This document shows positions 7,129-14,573 of a DNA stretch of 15,239 nucleotides, in pieces. The stretch comes from Microcaldota archaeon (lineage in GTDB: Archaea > Micrarchaeota > Micrarchaeia > Anstonellales > Bilamarchaeaceae). The stretch covers positions 1 through 15,239 of the forward strand of contig DYTL01000011.1 in assembly GCA_020726005.1 (NCBI GenBank), read 5' to 3'. Each line of letters opens with the position of its first letter. Positions within the stretch are counted from its first letter, which is position 1. A model generated the notes under the pieces. That model worked only from the letters and a program-made list of their open reading frames with translations, was not told where the DNA came from and ran no database searches. The translations under genes and the position numbers were made by a program.

Positions 7129-7747
7129 TATTGCAGAACCAACTATTGAAAGATGCATTAAAGCGCTCAAACGCGTTAAATTCGCAGAAATAAGAATAGA
7201 TAAAATGAATGCGAGTGTAGAAAAAATTGCGCATATATTTTCTTTACCAAACAAACAGTTTATTGCGACTTGTCGGCCGAACGAAAAAAATGATAATGAA
7301 AGAAAAAAACTCATGCTCGCTGCAATAGATGCTGGTGCCGCATATGTAGATATTGAAGTAGATGCAAATGAAGAGTATAAAAAAGAATTAATAAAACACG
7401 CGAAAAAGAAAAATTGCAAAGTTATTGTTTCTTATCATAACTACGAAAAAACTCCGAAGGCCGCTGAACTTGATCAAATAGTGAAATGGTGTTTTGAATC
7501 AGGCGCAAATATAGCAAAAATTGCATGCAAATCCAATTCCAACGCGGACAATGTAAGATTACTTGCGCTCTTGAATTCTGATAAAAAACTTATAGTAATC
7601 GGTATGGGTAAAAAAGGAAAAATTACTCGTATCGTTGCACCATTATTAGGAAGTCAATTTACATTCGCGTCTGTTTCAAAAAGAAAAGAAACTGCAGAAG
7701 GACAAATTAATGTAAAGGCGCTTGAAAAACTTTTGTTAGGCAATTAA
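7115..7747 (+). CDS. aroD: 3-dehydroquinate dehydratase, type I
   Basis: This enzyme dehydrates 3-dehydroquinate to 3-dehydroshikimate through a Schiff base. It has 210 residues, the short archaeal length. The substrate-contact segments EIRID (25-29) and TCRP (52-55) are present. The catalytic His is H108 in SYHNYEKTP, the Schiff-base Lys is K135 in AKIACKS (27 residues later, as in the Salmonella enzyme), and MGKKGKITRIVAPLLGS and EGQ complete the family pattern. The start is GTG 7115, preceded by AAGGGGG (7102-7108). The ATG at 7119 is out of frame and stops at once. Only one base separates the stop from the next ATG. Confidence 0.95.
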   Translation: MICVSIAEPTIERCIKALKRVKFAEIRIDKMNASVEKIAHIFSLPNKQFIATCRPNEKNDNERKKLMLAAIDAGAAYVDIEVDANEEYKKELIKHAKKKNCKVIVSYHNYEKTPKAAELDQIVKWCFESGANIAKIACKSNSNADNVRLLALLNSDKKLIVIGMGKKGKITRIVAPLLGSQFTFASVSKRKETAEGQINVKALEKLLLGN

Positions 7748-7748
7748 A

Positions 7749-9059
7749 ATGTCAGAAAAAATATTCGCGGTTGCAGGAAATCCAATACTCCATAGCAAAA
7801 GCCCAGAAATGTTCAATTTTGCGTTTAAAAAATTAGGAATAAATGCTATTTATATCCGCATTGCCGCGTTTAGCGCAAAAGAAACAATATCTATCGCAAA
7901 TGAAATAGGAGCATGCGGATTGAATATTACTTCTCCATTTAAAGAGGAAATGATTAGTGTTTTGATTAATATTGATGAAAATGCGAAAACAATTGGCGCG
8001 ATAAATTGCATAACTAATGAAAATAATGTATGGATTGGACATAATACAGATGCTAACGGTGTTGTTGGTGCACTTGAACACAATTTAGGTAGTATTGCAG
8101 GTAAAAAAATAATAGTATTAGGTGCAGGAGGCGCAGCAAAGGCAGCTATATATGCGCTTGTTTCTAAAAAAGCGGATGTAACAATAATTAATCGCACTTT
8201 CGGGAAAGCGAAAGAACTTGCACATAAATTTGGATGTAAAGTTGCTAAATTTGTTGAACTCGCACAAAACCTTAAACACATAAATATTTTAATTTCATGT
8301 ATTCCTACTTGTGAACGTATAATTCCGAAATTCGCGCTTTGCAAAAAACTTGCGGTTTTAGATGCAAATTACTCAATACAAACTGCACTTATAAAAGATG
8401 CAAAAACAAATGATTGTAAAATAATTGATGCACGGGAATGGTTGTTTTTTCAAGCGATTCCATCTTTTGAATATTTTTTAGGCCGAAAAATACCCTCTAC
8501 AATTATTACGACGATGCGCGAAACACTTTACACAAAAAAAACAGAGAAAAAAAATATCGCGCTTATTGGATTTATGGGTAGTGGAAAAACAACTATTGCA
8601 AAAGAACTTACAAATCTTACAAAAATGAAGTTAATAGATATAGATGAAAATATAGAGAAAAATACAGGCATGAAGATAGCTCAAATTTTTGAAGATATGG
8701 GAGAAGGAGAATTTAGGAAAATAGAAAGTGCAGAATTAAAAAAAACAATGAAAATTCAGAACGCAATAATTTCCTGTGGAGGCGGGATAGTTTTAAACGA
8801 AGATAACAGAAATATGCTAAGGAAAAATTGTACGGTTTTCTGGTTGTGGGTAGATGTTAAAACTATAATGAAAAGAATAGGTAAATGTAATTCAAGACCA
8901 CTTTTTGGGAATAAAAATAGAACTAAAAATGCTAAAAAAATATTAAAGCAACGACTGTCGATTTATGCTAAAGCTTCAGATGTACTGATAAATACGGTCG
9001 GGAAAAAACCAGAAGAAATTGCCATAAGGATATTTTATGAAATTAATAAAACCGGCTAA
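7749..9059 (+). CDS. aroEK: Bifunctional shikimate dehydrogenase / shikimate kinase (AroE-AroK fusion)
   Basis: This is a 436-residue fusion. Residues 1-260 are NADP-dependent shikimate dehydrogenase: SKSP substrate site (16-19), catalytic K65 in NITSPFK, D101 in GHNTDANG, dinucleotide motif GAGGAAKA (125-132), NRT (148-150) and Q246. Residues about 266-436 are a bacterial-type P-loop shikimate kinase: GFMGSGKTT (274-282), shikimate-binding D299 and R323 (EFRKIE), CGGG (343-346), lid RPLF (373-376) and a C-terminal QRLSIYAKAS arginine segment. It would turn 3-dehydroshikimate into shikimate-3-phosphate in two steps on one chain. Archaea usually use an unrelated GHMP-family shikimate kinase, so the kinase half suggests transfer from bacteria. 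I see no frameshift or stop at the joint. The last 23 bases overlap aroA. Confidence 0.93.
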   Translation: MSEKIFAVAGNPILHSKSPEMFNFAFKKLGINAIYIRIAAFSAKETISIANEIGACGLNITSPFKEEMISVLINIDENAKTIGAINCITNENNVWIGHNTDANGVVGALEHNLGSIAGKKIIVLGAGGAAKAAIYALVSKKADVTIINRTFGKAKELAHKFGCKVAKFVELAQNLKHINILISCIPTCERIIPKFALCKKLAVLDANYSIQTALIKDAKTNDCKIIDAREWLFFQAIPSFEYFLGRKIPSTIITTMRETLYTKKTEKKNIALIGFMGSGKTTIAKELTNLTKMKLIDIDENIEKNTGMKIAQIFEDMGEGEFRKIESAELKKTMKIQNAIISCGGGIVLNEDNRNMLRKNCTVFWLWVDVKTIMKRIGKCNSRPLFGNKNRTKNAKKILKQRLSIYAKASDVLINTVGKKPEEIAIRIFYEINKTG

Positions 9060-10278
9060 AATAAATGGAATTGTAAATGCTCCTGCTTCAAAAAGCGTGA
9101 TGGGTAGAGCAGTTGCCTCTGCATTACTAACAGAAGGCAAAACTGAACTTATTAATCCTTCATTTTGTGATGATGGGTTGACTGCATTAAATATTGTAGA
9201 AACACTCGGCGCACAAATAATTAAAAAAAAGAAAAAAATCATAATTGAAAGCAAAGGAATATTCAAAACAATTCCAAAAAACAAAATTCTTACTTGTAAT
9301 GAATCTGGATTATGCATACGCATGTTTGCTCCAATAGTTGCGCTTTCAGGAAAAAAATTTATACTTAATGCGTCTGGTTCTTTACTTAAAAGACCAATGA
9401 AAATGCTCGGAGCACTCACACAATTAGGTGCAAAATGTGAAATCCCTACAAATGGTTATCCACCTATAAAAGTAATAGGTCCAATGTGCGGAGGAAAAAT
9501 CCAAATAGATGGTTCGGAAAGTTCGCAATTCCTTACTGGTTTGCTTATGGTATTGCCTTTATGTTCAGAAAATTCAACTATTAAAGTTTTAAATTTAAAG
9601 AGCAAGCCATATATACAGATGACAATTTCGCTTCTTGCACATTTTGGAATAGAAATAGAAAATAAAAATTTCAAAAAATTTAAAATTAAAGGAAATCAAA
9701 AGTATAGAAGCGGTATGAACTATTTTGTAGAAGGAGATTGGTCCGGTGCTTCGTTCATCCTTGTTGCAGGTGCGATCGCAGGAAAAATTCGCGTTAATGG
9801 ACTTAATATAAATTCATATCAAGCAGATAAAGAAATACTTTCCGCATTGAAAAAGGTTGGTGCGAAAATAAAAATCGGAAAAAATTATATTAACGTGGAG
9901 AAAAATGAATTGAATGCATTTGAATTTGATGCAAGCGAATGCCCGGATCTTTTTCCTCCATTGGTTGTGCTCGCAATTAATTGTAAAGGAACGACTATAA
10001 TTAAAGGAACAGAAAGATTAAAATATAAGGAAAGCGATCGCGCAAATGTTCTTATGCAAGAATTCAGGAAAATAGGAGCTAAGATAAAAATTATAAAGAA
10101 CAATATGGAAATAACAGGAACAAAACTTAAAGGAGGAAAGGTAAATTCACACAATGACCATAGAATTGCAATGGCGTGCGCAATTGCTGCGTTGAATTCG
10201 AAAAATGGCATTTCTTTATCAAATCCGGAATGCGTTTCAAAATCATATCCAGAGTTTTTCAATGATTTAGATGTTTGA
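9037..10278 (+). CDS. aroA: 3-phosphoshikimate 1-carboxyvinyltransferase (EPSP synthase)
   Basis: The enzyme transfers enolpyruvate from PEP to shikimate-3-phosphate. It has 413 residues. Active-site elements are ASKS with K19 and R24, NESGLCIR (88-95), LKRP (117-120), SESSQF (160-165), CPDLFPPL with D304, ERLKYKESDR (326-335), HNDHRIAM (362-369) and K402 in SKSYPEF. The ESGLCIRMFAPI block differs from the GNAGTAMRPL block of the enterobacterial enzyme around the glyphosate-sensitive glycine. The ATG at 9037 overlaps the end of aroEK by 23 bases and has AAGGA just upstream. The C-terminus ends abruptly (FFNDLDV), directly at the transposase remnant. The stop codon may therefore have been supplied by the insertion, costing at most a few residues. 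Confidence 0.95.
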   Translation: MKLIKPAKINGIVNAPASKSVMGRAVASALLTEGKTELINPSFCDDGLTALNIVETLGAQIIKKKKKIIIESKGIFKTIPKNKILTCNESGLCIRMFAPIVALSGKKFILNASGSLLKRPMKMLGALTQLGAKCEIPTNGYPPIKVIGPMCGGKIQIDGSESSQFLTGLLMVLPLCSENSTIKVLNLKSKPYIQMTISLLAHFGIEIENKNFKKFKIKGNQKYRSGMNYFVEGDWSGASFILVAGAIAGKIRVNGLNINSYQADKEILSALKKVGAKIKIGKNYINVEKNELNAFEFDASECPDLFPPLVVLAINCKGTTIIKGTERLKYKESDRANVLMQEFRKIGAKIKIIKNNMEITGTKLKGGKVNSHNDHRIAMACAIAALNSKNGISLSNPECVSKSYPEFFNDLDV

Positions 10279-10511
10279 ATGCAAAAATCTTTTGTTTCTT
10301 GTTCTTGTATATATCGCTTAATCGTCTCTGCTGATACGTGTCCGGCAGTTCCAATATAATTTGGAGACCATAAATGGCCTTTCTTCAGAGATAAACGAAG
10401 CTCTGGATTTTGTTTGAATAATTGTTTTGCGCTGACACATTCCAAAATCTTAACTATTGTTTCAAAAATACCTAAAATCAGAAGCAATCTTGGTATATCA
10501 ACATGTTGCAA
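10279..10511 (-). pseudogene. tnpA: IS200/IS605-family TnpA (Y1 transposase) remnant, C-terminal part only
   Basis: Read on the minus strand, this stretch encodes about 77 residues of a Y1 HUH-superfamily transposase. The run SAKQLFKQNPELR is followed by GHLWSPNYIGTAGHVS and AETIKRYIQEQ, a typical TnpA C-terminus with the expected catalytic Tyr in KRYIQEQ. The N-terminal half with the HUH metal motif is missing. The frame runs on into antisense aroA instead of ending at a native stop. No tnpB and no recognisable element ends are present. It is a dead insertion sequence between aroA and aroC, opposite in orientation to the operon. The aroC promoter now lies where the missing N-terminal half would be. 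Confidence 0.85.
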
Positions 10512-10520
10512 TACGATAAC

Positions 10521-10530
10521 TTTTTATAAT
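10521..10530 (+). promoter_or_regulatory. Putative TATA box of aroC-pheA
   Basis: TTTTTATAAT is centred about 26 bases before ATG 10551, correct spacing for an archaeal promoter with a start at or near that ATG. AAGGA (10541-10545) could serve as a ribosome binding site if the start site lies a little upstream. It indicates that aroC and pheA can be transcribed separately from aroF-aroA. Confidence 0.5.
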
Positions 10531-10550
10531 CCTATATGAAAAGGATATAT

Positions 10551-11675
10551 ATGAATACGTTCGGAAGATTGTTAAAAATAAGCATTTTTGGAGAATCACA
10601 CGGAGAATGTATTGGAATAGTGGTTGATGGATGTCCAGCAGGGCTTCGTCTTTCTATGCATGATTTAATTTCTGATTTAGAAAGAAGGAAAGGAGGCGCA
10701 AAAGGTACGACTACACGCATAGAAACAGATATTCCATTAATAAAAAGCGGAATTTTTAATGGAAAAACTACTGGTGCACCAATTATGATAATATTTGAAA
10801 ATAAAAATATTAATTCCGAAGAGTATGAAAAAATTAAAGATATACCAAGACCTGGGCATGCTGATCTAACTGCAAAACAAAAATTCGGAAAATTTAATGA
10901 TTATCGTGGAGCAGGACATTTTTCAGGACGCCTTACTGCTGCATTAATTGCCGCTGGCGCAATAGCGAAAAAACTTCTAATTAAAAATATTACTGAACTC
11001 CCACAGGTGCGCGGAAACCCTGGGGTTAACACCAAGGAGAGCGCATCCTTTTCTGAAGAGGGACGACTTCTACCTAAAGCCATATTATCAGAAGCCACAA
11101 ACTCTAGTCCACGGAAGTTCACAATTAAGGCAAAAGTAGTTGAAGTTAATGGTTCAAAAAATATAGAAAGCGCAATAAATGCGGCAATAAAAGAAAACGA
11201 TTCTATAGGTGGAATTGTAGAATGTAGAATACTTGGATTGCCTCCTGGATTGGGCGAGCCATTTTTCGATTCAGTTGAATCTCTTATTAGCCATATCGTA
11301 TTTTCCATTCCCGCAGTAAAAGGAATAGAATTTGGTTCTGGTTTTAGATGTGCATCAATGCACGGAAGTAAGTGCAACGATGAAATAATCAATGTTAATG
11401 GAAAAACAAAAACGAACAATGCAGGGGGAATAAACGGCGGAATAACCAATGGAAATGAAGTTACTTTTCGCGTTGCAGTAAAACCTGCTCCTAGTATAAG
11501 TAAGATTCAGAATACTATTAATTTAAAAACAGGCAAATCCGTAAAAATTTCTATTAAAGGAAGGCATGACGTATGTATATCTCTTAGAGTGCCACCTCTA
11601 CTTGAAGCGATTTCGGCTTTGGTTTTTGCAGATTTGATGCTTATAGAACAAAAAATACCAAAAATAGTTAGGTGA
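10551..11675 (+). CDS. aroC: Chorismate synthase, with an unusual central segment
   Basis: This FMN-dependent enzyme makes chorismate from EPSP. It has 374 residues from ATG 10551. That start gives the canonical MNTFGRLLKISIFGESHG and has AAGGA 6 bases upstream; the in-frame ATG at 10536 would add MKRIY. GESHG (H17), RPGHAD (H103), DYRGAGHFSGR (117-127), LPPGLGEPFFD, AVKGIEFGSGF, GGINGGITNG (302-311) and GRHDVC (347-352) are family hallmarks. The region after AKKLL is odd. About 45 residues (146-190) of unfamiliar, GC-richer sequence precede the expected KAKVVEVNG strand. The usual segment after that strand, which carries a (V)RCPD motif in other family members, seems missing before KENDSIGG. 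The frame is intact and all catalytic motifs remain, so activity is likely but not certain. The stop is 4 bases before pheA. Confidence 0.92.
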   Translation: MNTFGRLLKISIFGESHGECIGIVVDGCPAGLRLSMHDLISDLERRKGGAKGTTTRIETDIPLIKSGIFNGKTTGAPIMIIFENKNINSEEYEKIKDIPRPGHADLTAKQKFGKFNDYRGAGHFSGRLTAALIAAGAIAKKLLIKNITELPQVRGNPGVNTKESASFSEEGRLLPKAILSEATNSSPRKFTIKAKVVEVNGSKNIESAINAAIKENDSIGGIVECRILGLPPGLGEPFFDSVESLISHIVFSIPAVKGIEFGSGFRCASMHGSKCNDEIINVNGKTKTNNAGGINGGITNGNEVTFRVAVKPAPSISKIQNTINLKTGKSVKISIKGRHDVCISLRVPPLLEAISALVFADLMLIEQKIPKIVR

Positions 11676-11679
11676 TTAA

Positions 11680-12738
11680 GTGAGTATTGAAAAAATACGC
11701 AAGAAAATAGAAACGATAGATTATGAAATACTTAAATTATTGAATGAACGCATGGAATTTGCCGTAAAACTAAAAAAACTGAAAACCACAATATCAGATC
11801 CGGAACGGGAAAAGGAGGTAATAGTATACGTGCGCAAACACTCGCATAATTTAATAAATCCTAATTTTTCCGAAAAACTGTTTATGGAAATAATTAAAGA
11901 AAGTAGAATATTACAGGAAAAAAACATGACATTAATTGGATTTCAAGGAGAACATGGCGCGTATAGTGAATCTGCTGCAATGTTATATGATAGTTCTATG
12001 GTTCCGATTCCATGCAGCGAATTCACAGAAGTTTTTGAGGGCGTGAAAAAAAATCAACTTGATTATGGAATAGTTCCTGTGGAAAATTCGCTTGAAGGTG
12101 CGATTGTACAGGTAAATGACCTTTTTATAGATACTGATTTGAAGATAGTTGGAGAAATAAGCATACCGATACACCATAATTTACTTGCGCTTCCTGAAAC
12201 AAATTATCAAGATATAACAGCTGTGTATTCGCATCCGCAGGCACTTGCGCAATGCCATGGATTCATTTCAAGAAACAATATTGAACCAAGGCCTTTTTAC
12301 GATACTGCGGGTGCTGCGAAAATGCTTTCTGAAGAAAGAATGCACGGCGCAGCAGCAATTGCAAGCAATCTTTGCGCAGAACTTTATAATTTAGAGACAA
12401 TAAAAGAGAATATTGAGGATCACGAGTCAAATTCTACGCGATTTGTAATAATTTCGCGCGAAGAAAACACAGGTAAAGGAAATAAATGTTCAATAGTATT
12501 TTCTACAAAACATGAAGCAGGGGCATTATTCCGAATGCTTAAAATTTTTTCAGATGCAAATATAAATCTAACACGTATAGAATCCAGAAAACTTCGGGGA
12601 GATCAACACAATTACGCATTTCTTTTGGATTTCCAAGGTTCAAATAGTAATGAAAAAGTGTGCAGTGCACTTAAGAAAGTAAAAACAGAAGCTGTGATGT
12701 ACAAATTTTTAGGTTGTTATAAAGAAGAGAAAAAATAA
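11680..12738 (+). CDS. pheA: Bifunctional chorismate mutase / prephenate dehydratase with ACT domain (P-protein)
   Basis: This 352-residue protein converts chorismate through prephenate to phenylpyruvate. Residues 1-81 form an AroQ-type helical chorismate mutase, with R7, R24 and the DPEREKE segment in the expected places. Residues 83-258 are prephenate dehydratase: GFQGEHGAYSE, VPVENSLEGAI (132-142), SHPQALAQC (184-192), DTAGAA (208-213) and the catalytic-type STRF (252-255). Residues 262-352 are an ACT domain with GALF (271-274) and ESRK (291-294), where the usual phenylalanine-binding motif is ESRP. Feedback control by phenylalanine is therefore expected but its strength is open. The start is GTG 11680; the ribosome binding site GGTGA (11671-11675) coincides with the end of aroC, so the two are coupled. 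Confidence 0.95.
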   Translation: MSIEKIRKKIETIDYEILKLLNERMEFAVKLKKLKTTISDPEREKEVIVYVRKHSHNLINPNFSEKLFMEIIKESRILQEKNMTLIGFQGEHGAYSESAAMLYDSSMVPIPCSEFTEVFEGVKKNQLDYGIVPVENSLEGAIVQVNDLFIDTDLKIVGEISIPIHHNLLALPETNYQDITAVYSHPQALAQCHGFISRNNIEPRPFYDTAGAAKMLSEERMHGAAAIASNLCAELYNLETIKENIEDHESNSTRFVIISREENTGKGNKCSIVFSTKHEAGALFRMLKIFSDANINLTRIESRKLRGDQHNYAFLLDFQGSNSNEKVCSALKKVKTEAVMYKFLGCYKEEKK

Positions 12739-12739
12739 A

Positions 12740-12748
12740 TTTTTTTTT
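12740..12748 (+). terminator. U-tract terminator after pheA
   Basis: Nine consecutive T residues start two bases after the pheA stop codon. Archaeal RNA polymerase terminates on such tracts without a strong hairpin. The psmA promoter begins right after it, so this is a plausible boundary between the aromatic operon and psmA. Confidence 0.55.
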
Positions 12749-12757
12749 GAAAGAAAC

Positions 12758-12767
12758 ATTTATATAA
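12758..12767 (+). promoter_or_regulatory. TATA box of psmA
   Basis: CATTTATATA lies about 45 bases before ATG 12810, with a purine-rich GAAAGAAA upstream as a BRE-like element. Transcription would start near 12788, leaving a leader of about 20 bases that contains the strong ribosome binding site GAGGTGA (12797-12803). This is the best-formed promoter plus ribosome-binding-site pair in the window. Confidence 0.65.
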
Positions 12768-12809
12768 TTCAGTATATAAAAAGAATTATTTTTATTGAGG
12801 TGAAAATTT

Positions 12810-13520
12810 ATGTACGGAGGAATATCCCCACAGGCATATGATAGAGCGATTACTGTTTTCAGTCCAGATGGTAGGCTTTTTCAGGTTGAATATGCAAAAG
12901 AAGCAGTAAAAAGAGGCGCAACAGCAGTAGGTATAATTGCAAAAGACAGTGTTGCTCTTATTGCACACAAAAGCACATATAGCAAACTAATTGTTTCTGA
13001 TTCGCTTAGGAAAGTGTTTGATATAGATTCGCACATTGCATTTACAGCTTCAGGACTTATTGCAGATGCAAGAAAACTTGTTGATACTGGAAGAATAGAA
13101 GCGCAGAGACATAGGCTTACATATAATGAACCTGCACCAGTGGAAACAATTGCAAGAAATATATGCGATCTTATGCAGATATATACTCAATATGGAGGGA
13201 TAAGGCCATTCGGAGTTTCGCTTCTTATTGCTGGGTATGACCATGAACCTCTGCTTTATGAGGCAGAACCTTCAGGAGCAATGACTGGATTTAAAGCAGA
13301 TTCTATAGGAAATGGCAAAAAAGAGGTTGATGAAATTTTAGAAAAAGGGTATCGGGAAAACATGCCATTAGATGATGCAATTTCACTTGCACTTAATGCG
13401 CTGAAAAAAACAAGCGAAGAAAAAGTCCAGTCCGAAAATGTTGAAGTTTCTTATATAGAAGACAGAAATAAGAAATTCATCACTATGAACGAGAAAGAAA
13501 TCCTTAAATTTTTAAAATAA
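12810..13520 (+). CDS. psmA: Proteasome subunit alpha (20S core)
   Basis: This is a 236-residue structural subunit of the archaeal 20S proteasome, forming the outer gated rings. The N-terminus YDRAITVFSPDGRLFQVEYAKEAVKRGATAVG (residues 10-41) is the alpha-subunit signature, including the YDR gate motif. IAFTASGLIADARKL and QYGGIRPFGVSLLIAGYD are equally typical. There is no processed propeptide or N-terminal catalytic Thr, so it is alpha and not beta. The Lys in SLRKVFDID sits where the pocket lysine that docks the HbYX tail of the PAN/Cdc48-type unfoldase is expected. Its own promoter and ribosome binding site separate it from pheA. Its stop lies 2 bases from the stop of the convergent lipoprotein gene. 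No psmB or PAN gene is present. Confidence 0.97.
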   Translation: MYGGISPQAYDRAITVFSPDGRLFQVEYAKEAVKRGATAVGIIAKDSVALIAHKSTYSKLIVSDSLRKVFDIDSHIAFTASGLIADARKLVDTGRIEAQRHRLTYNEPAPVETIARNICDLMQIYTQYGGIRPFGVSLLIAGYDHEPLLYEAEPSGAMTGFKADSIGNGKKEVDEILEKGYRENMPLDDAISLALNALKKTSEEKVQSENVEVSYIEDRNKKFITMNEKEILKFLK

Positions 13521-13522
13521 AT

Positions 13523-14539
13523 TTATTTATTGGAAATAGTATAATTATGTCCGTCGTTCATAATTCTTATAGTATTAGTAGTATTTTTGCTTTTGTCGAA
13601 TGTTTTATAGTATTTTATTCCTCTCATTCTAAGTTTTTCTTCTATTATATAGCGTACATTATCCGGGTCTGAATAGGAACCAGTAATTATTCCGGTTTCT
13701 GGTGCAACCTTTAACAAAAAGAGATCTATTTTTGACGTTCCGCTATAAAGCCCGTAATTTGGAATGTGAAGTATTTTGCAGCTTAAATTTATATCTGAAT
13801 TAACAAGACTATTCTGTACATTATAAGCCGCATCCCCCATAGTTATAAGGCAAAAGTTTTTATCTGTTATTTTGAAGATTATACCATCATTATCTATCTG
13901 AGAAAAGCGTCCTTTTTCTTTTGGATTAAGAATTTGGAAACATATACCATTGAGACAAAATTGATCAAGATATTTTGCAACAATAATTTTTTTACTTTTG
14001 CTTTTTGCTTTATTAACTAAAGCTAAATAAACAGAATCACCGCCGCTATCATTATTCCACATGAACTGTTCTACTTCAATATTATCCAAAATTGTGTTCA
14101 TTCCACCATAATTTCCCGGACGCGCATGAGTAGAAACCAAAAGTTCTATATCATCTACCCCGTTGCTTTTTAGAAAATTTACTAAATCTATTGAAGTTTG
14201 TGCAGAACCTGAATCTATCAAAATGTCAGCATCGCCTTTTTTTATTAGAATGGCTTCACTATGTTCATTTTTGAAGGAGGTATTAATAAAAAATATAAAT
14301 AGTGGTTTGTTAAATTCGAATTTGTAATCTGGAACTGTTTTATTAAAAGGAGTTATGTTACCGGCATTTAGAGTAATATTCTCGCCGGTTATTAGTATTT
14401 CTTTGTCTTCGAGTATAATTACCGGACTAATATTCCGGTTTATTACAATATTAGTTTGATTGTTTGATAGAGATTGACTCGCGCATCCTAAAAAAAGGAT
14501 TAGCATAAACAACAAAAATAAATGCGTTTTTTTTAACAT
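13523..14539 (-). CDS. Predicted lipoprotein with a degenerate ComEC-like metallo-beta-lactamase domain
   Basis: This protein has 338 residues. Residues 1-19 form a signal peptide (KK, hydrophobic core, then LFLGC), so C19 is a likely lipidation site and the protein faces outward. A low-complexity Asn/Thr-rich stalk (20-75) precedes a domain whose layout recalls the C-terminal MBL domain of ComEC: ADILIDSGSAQTS, LLVSTHARPGNYGGM, MGDAAYNVQNSLV and KILHIPNYGLYSGTSKIDL. The metal motif, normally THPHADHIGG, reads THARPGNYGG here: H138 remains, but the second His, Asp and third His are R140, G142 and N143. The later HHG motif is also changed (PNYG), while D236 is kept. Hydrolase activity is therefore unlikely and a binding role is more plausible. 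About ten N-x-S/T sites fit surface glycosylation. Confidence 0.75.
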   Translation of the reverse strand: MLKKTHLFLLFMLILFLGCASQSLSNNQTNIVINRNISPVIILEDKEILITGENITLNAGNITPFNKTVPDYKFEFNKPLFIFFINTSFKNEHSEAILIKKGDADILIDSGSAQTSIDLVNFLKSNGVDDIELLVSTHARPGNYGGMNTILDNIEVEQFMWNNDSGGDSVYLALVNKAKSKSKKIIVAKYLDQFCLNGICFQILNPKEKGRFSQIDNDGIIFKITDKNFCLITMGDAAYNVQNSLVNSDINLSCKILHIPNYGLYSGTSKIDLFLLKVAPETGIITGSYSDPDNVRYIIEEKLRMRGIKYYKTFDKSKNTTNTIRIMNDGHNYTISNK

Positions 14540-14555
14540 GACATAATTCTGTATA

Positions 14556-14567
14556 AAAAATTTATAA
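14556..14567 (-). promoter_or_regulatory. Putative TATA box of the MBL-like lipoprotein gene
   Basis: On the minus strand GTTTATAAATTT is centred about 23 bases before ATG 14539. It lies between the translin-family stop codon (14574) and the lipoprotein start. It predicts a leaderless transcript, so the lipoprotein need not depend on read-through from the translin-family gene. Confidence 0.45.
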
Positions 14568-14573
14568 ACTTTG

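Noticed and set aside
9885..10278. Extension of the transposase reading frame into aroA as a longer protein
   Set aside because: Past 10278 the frame is simply the antisense of aroA and shows no transposase similarity. Only 10279-10511 belongs to the remnant.
10901..11449. 182-codon open frame on the minus strand
   Set aside because: It is wholly antisense to aroC, which has clear catalytic motifs. The peptide shows no recognisable domain, and no promoter or ribosome binding site was seen.
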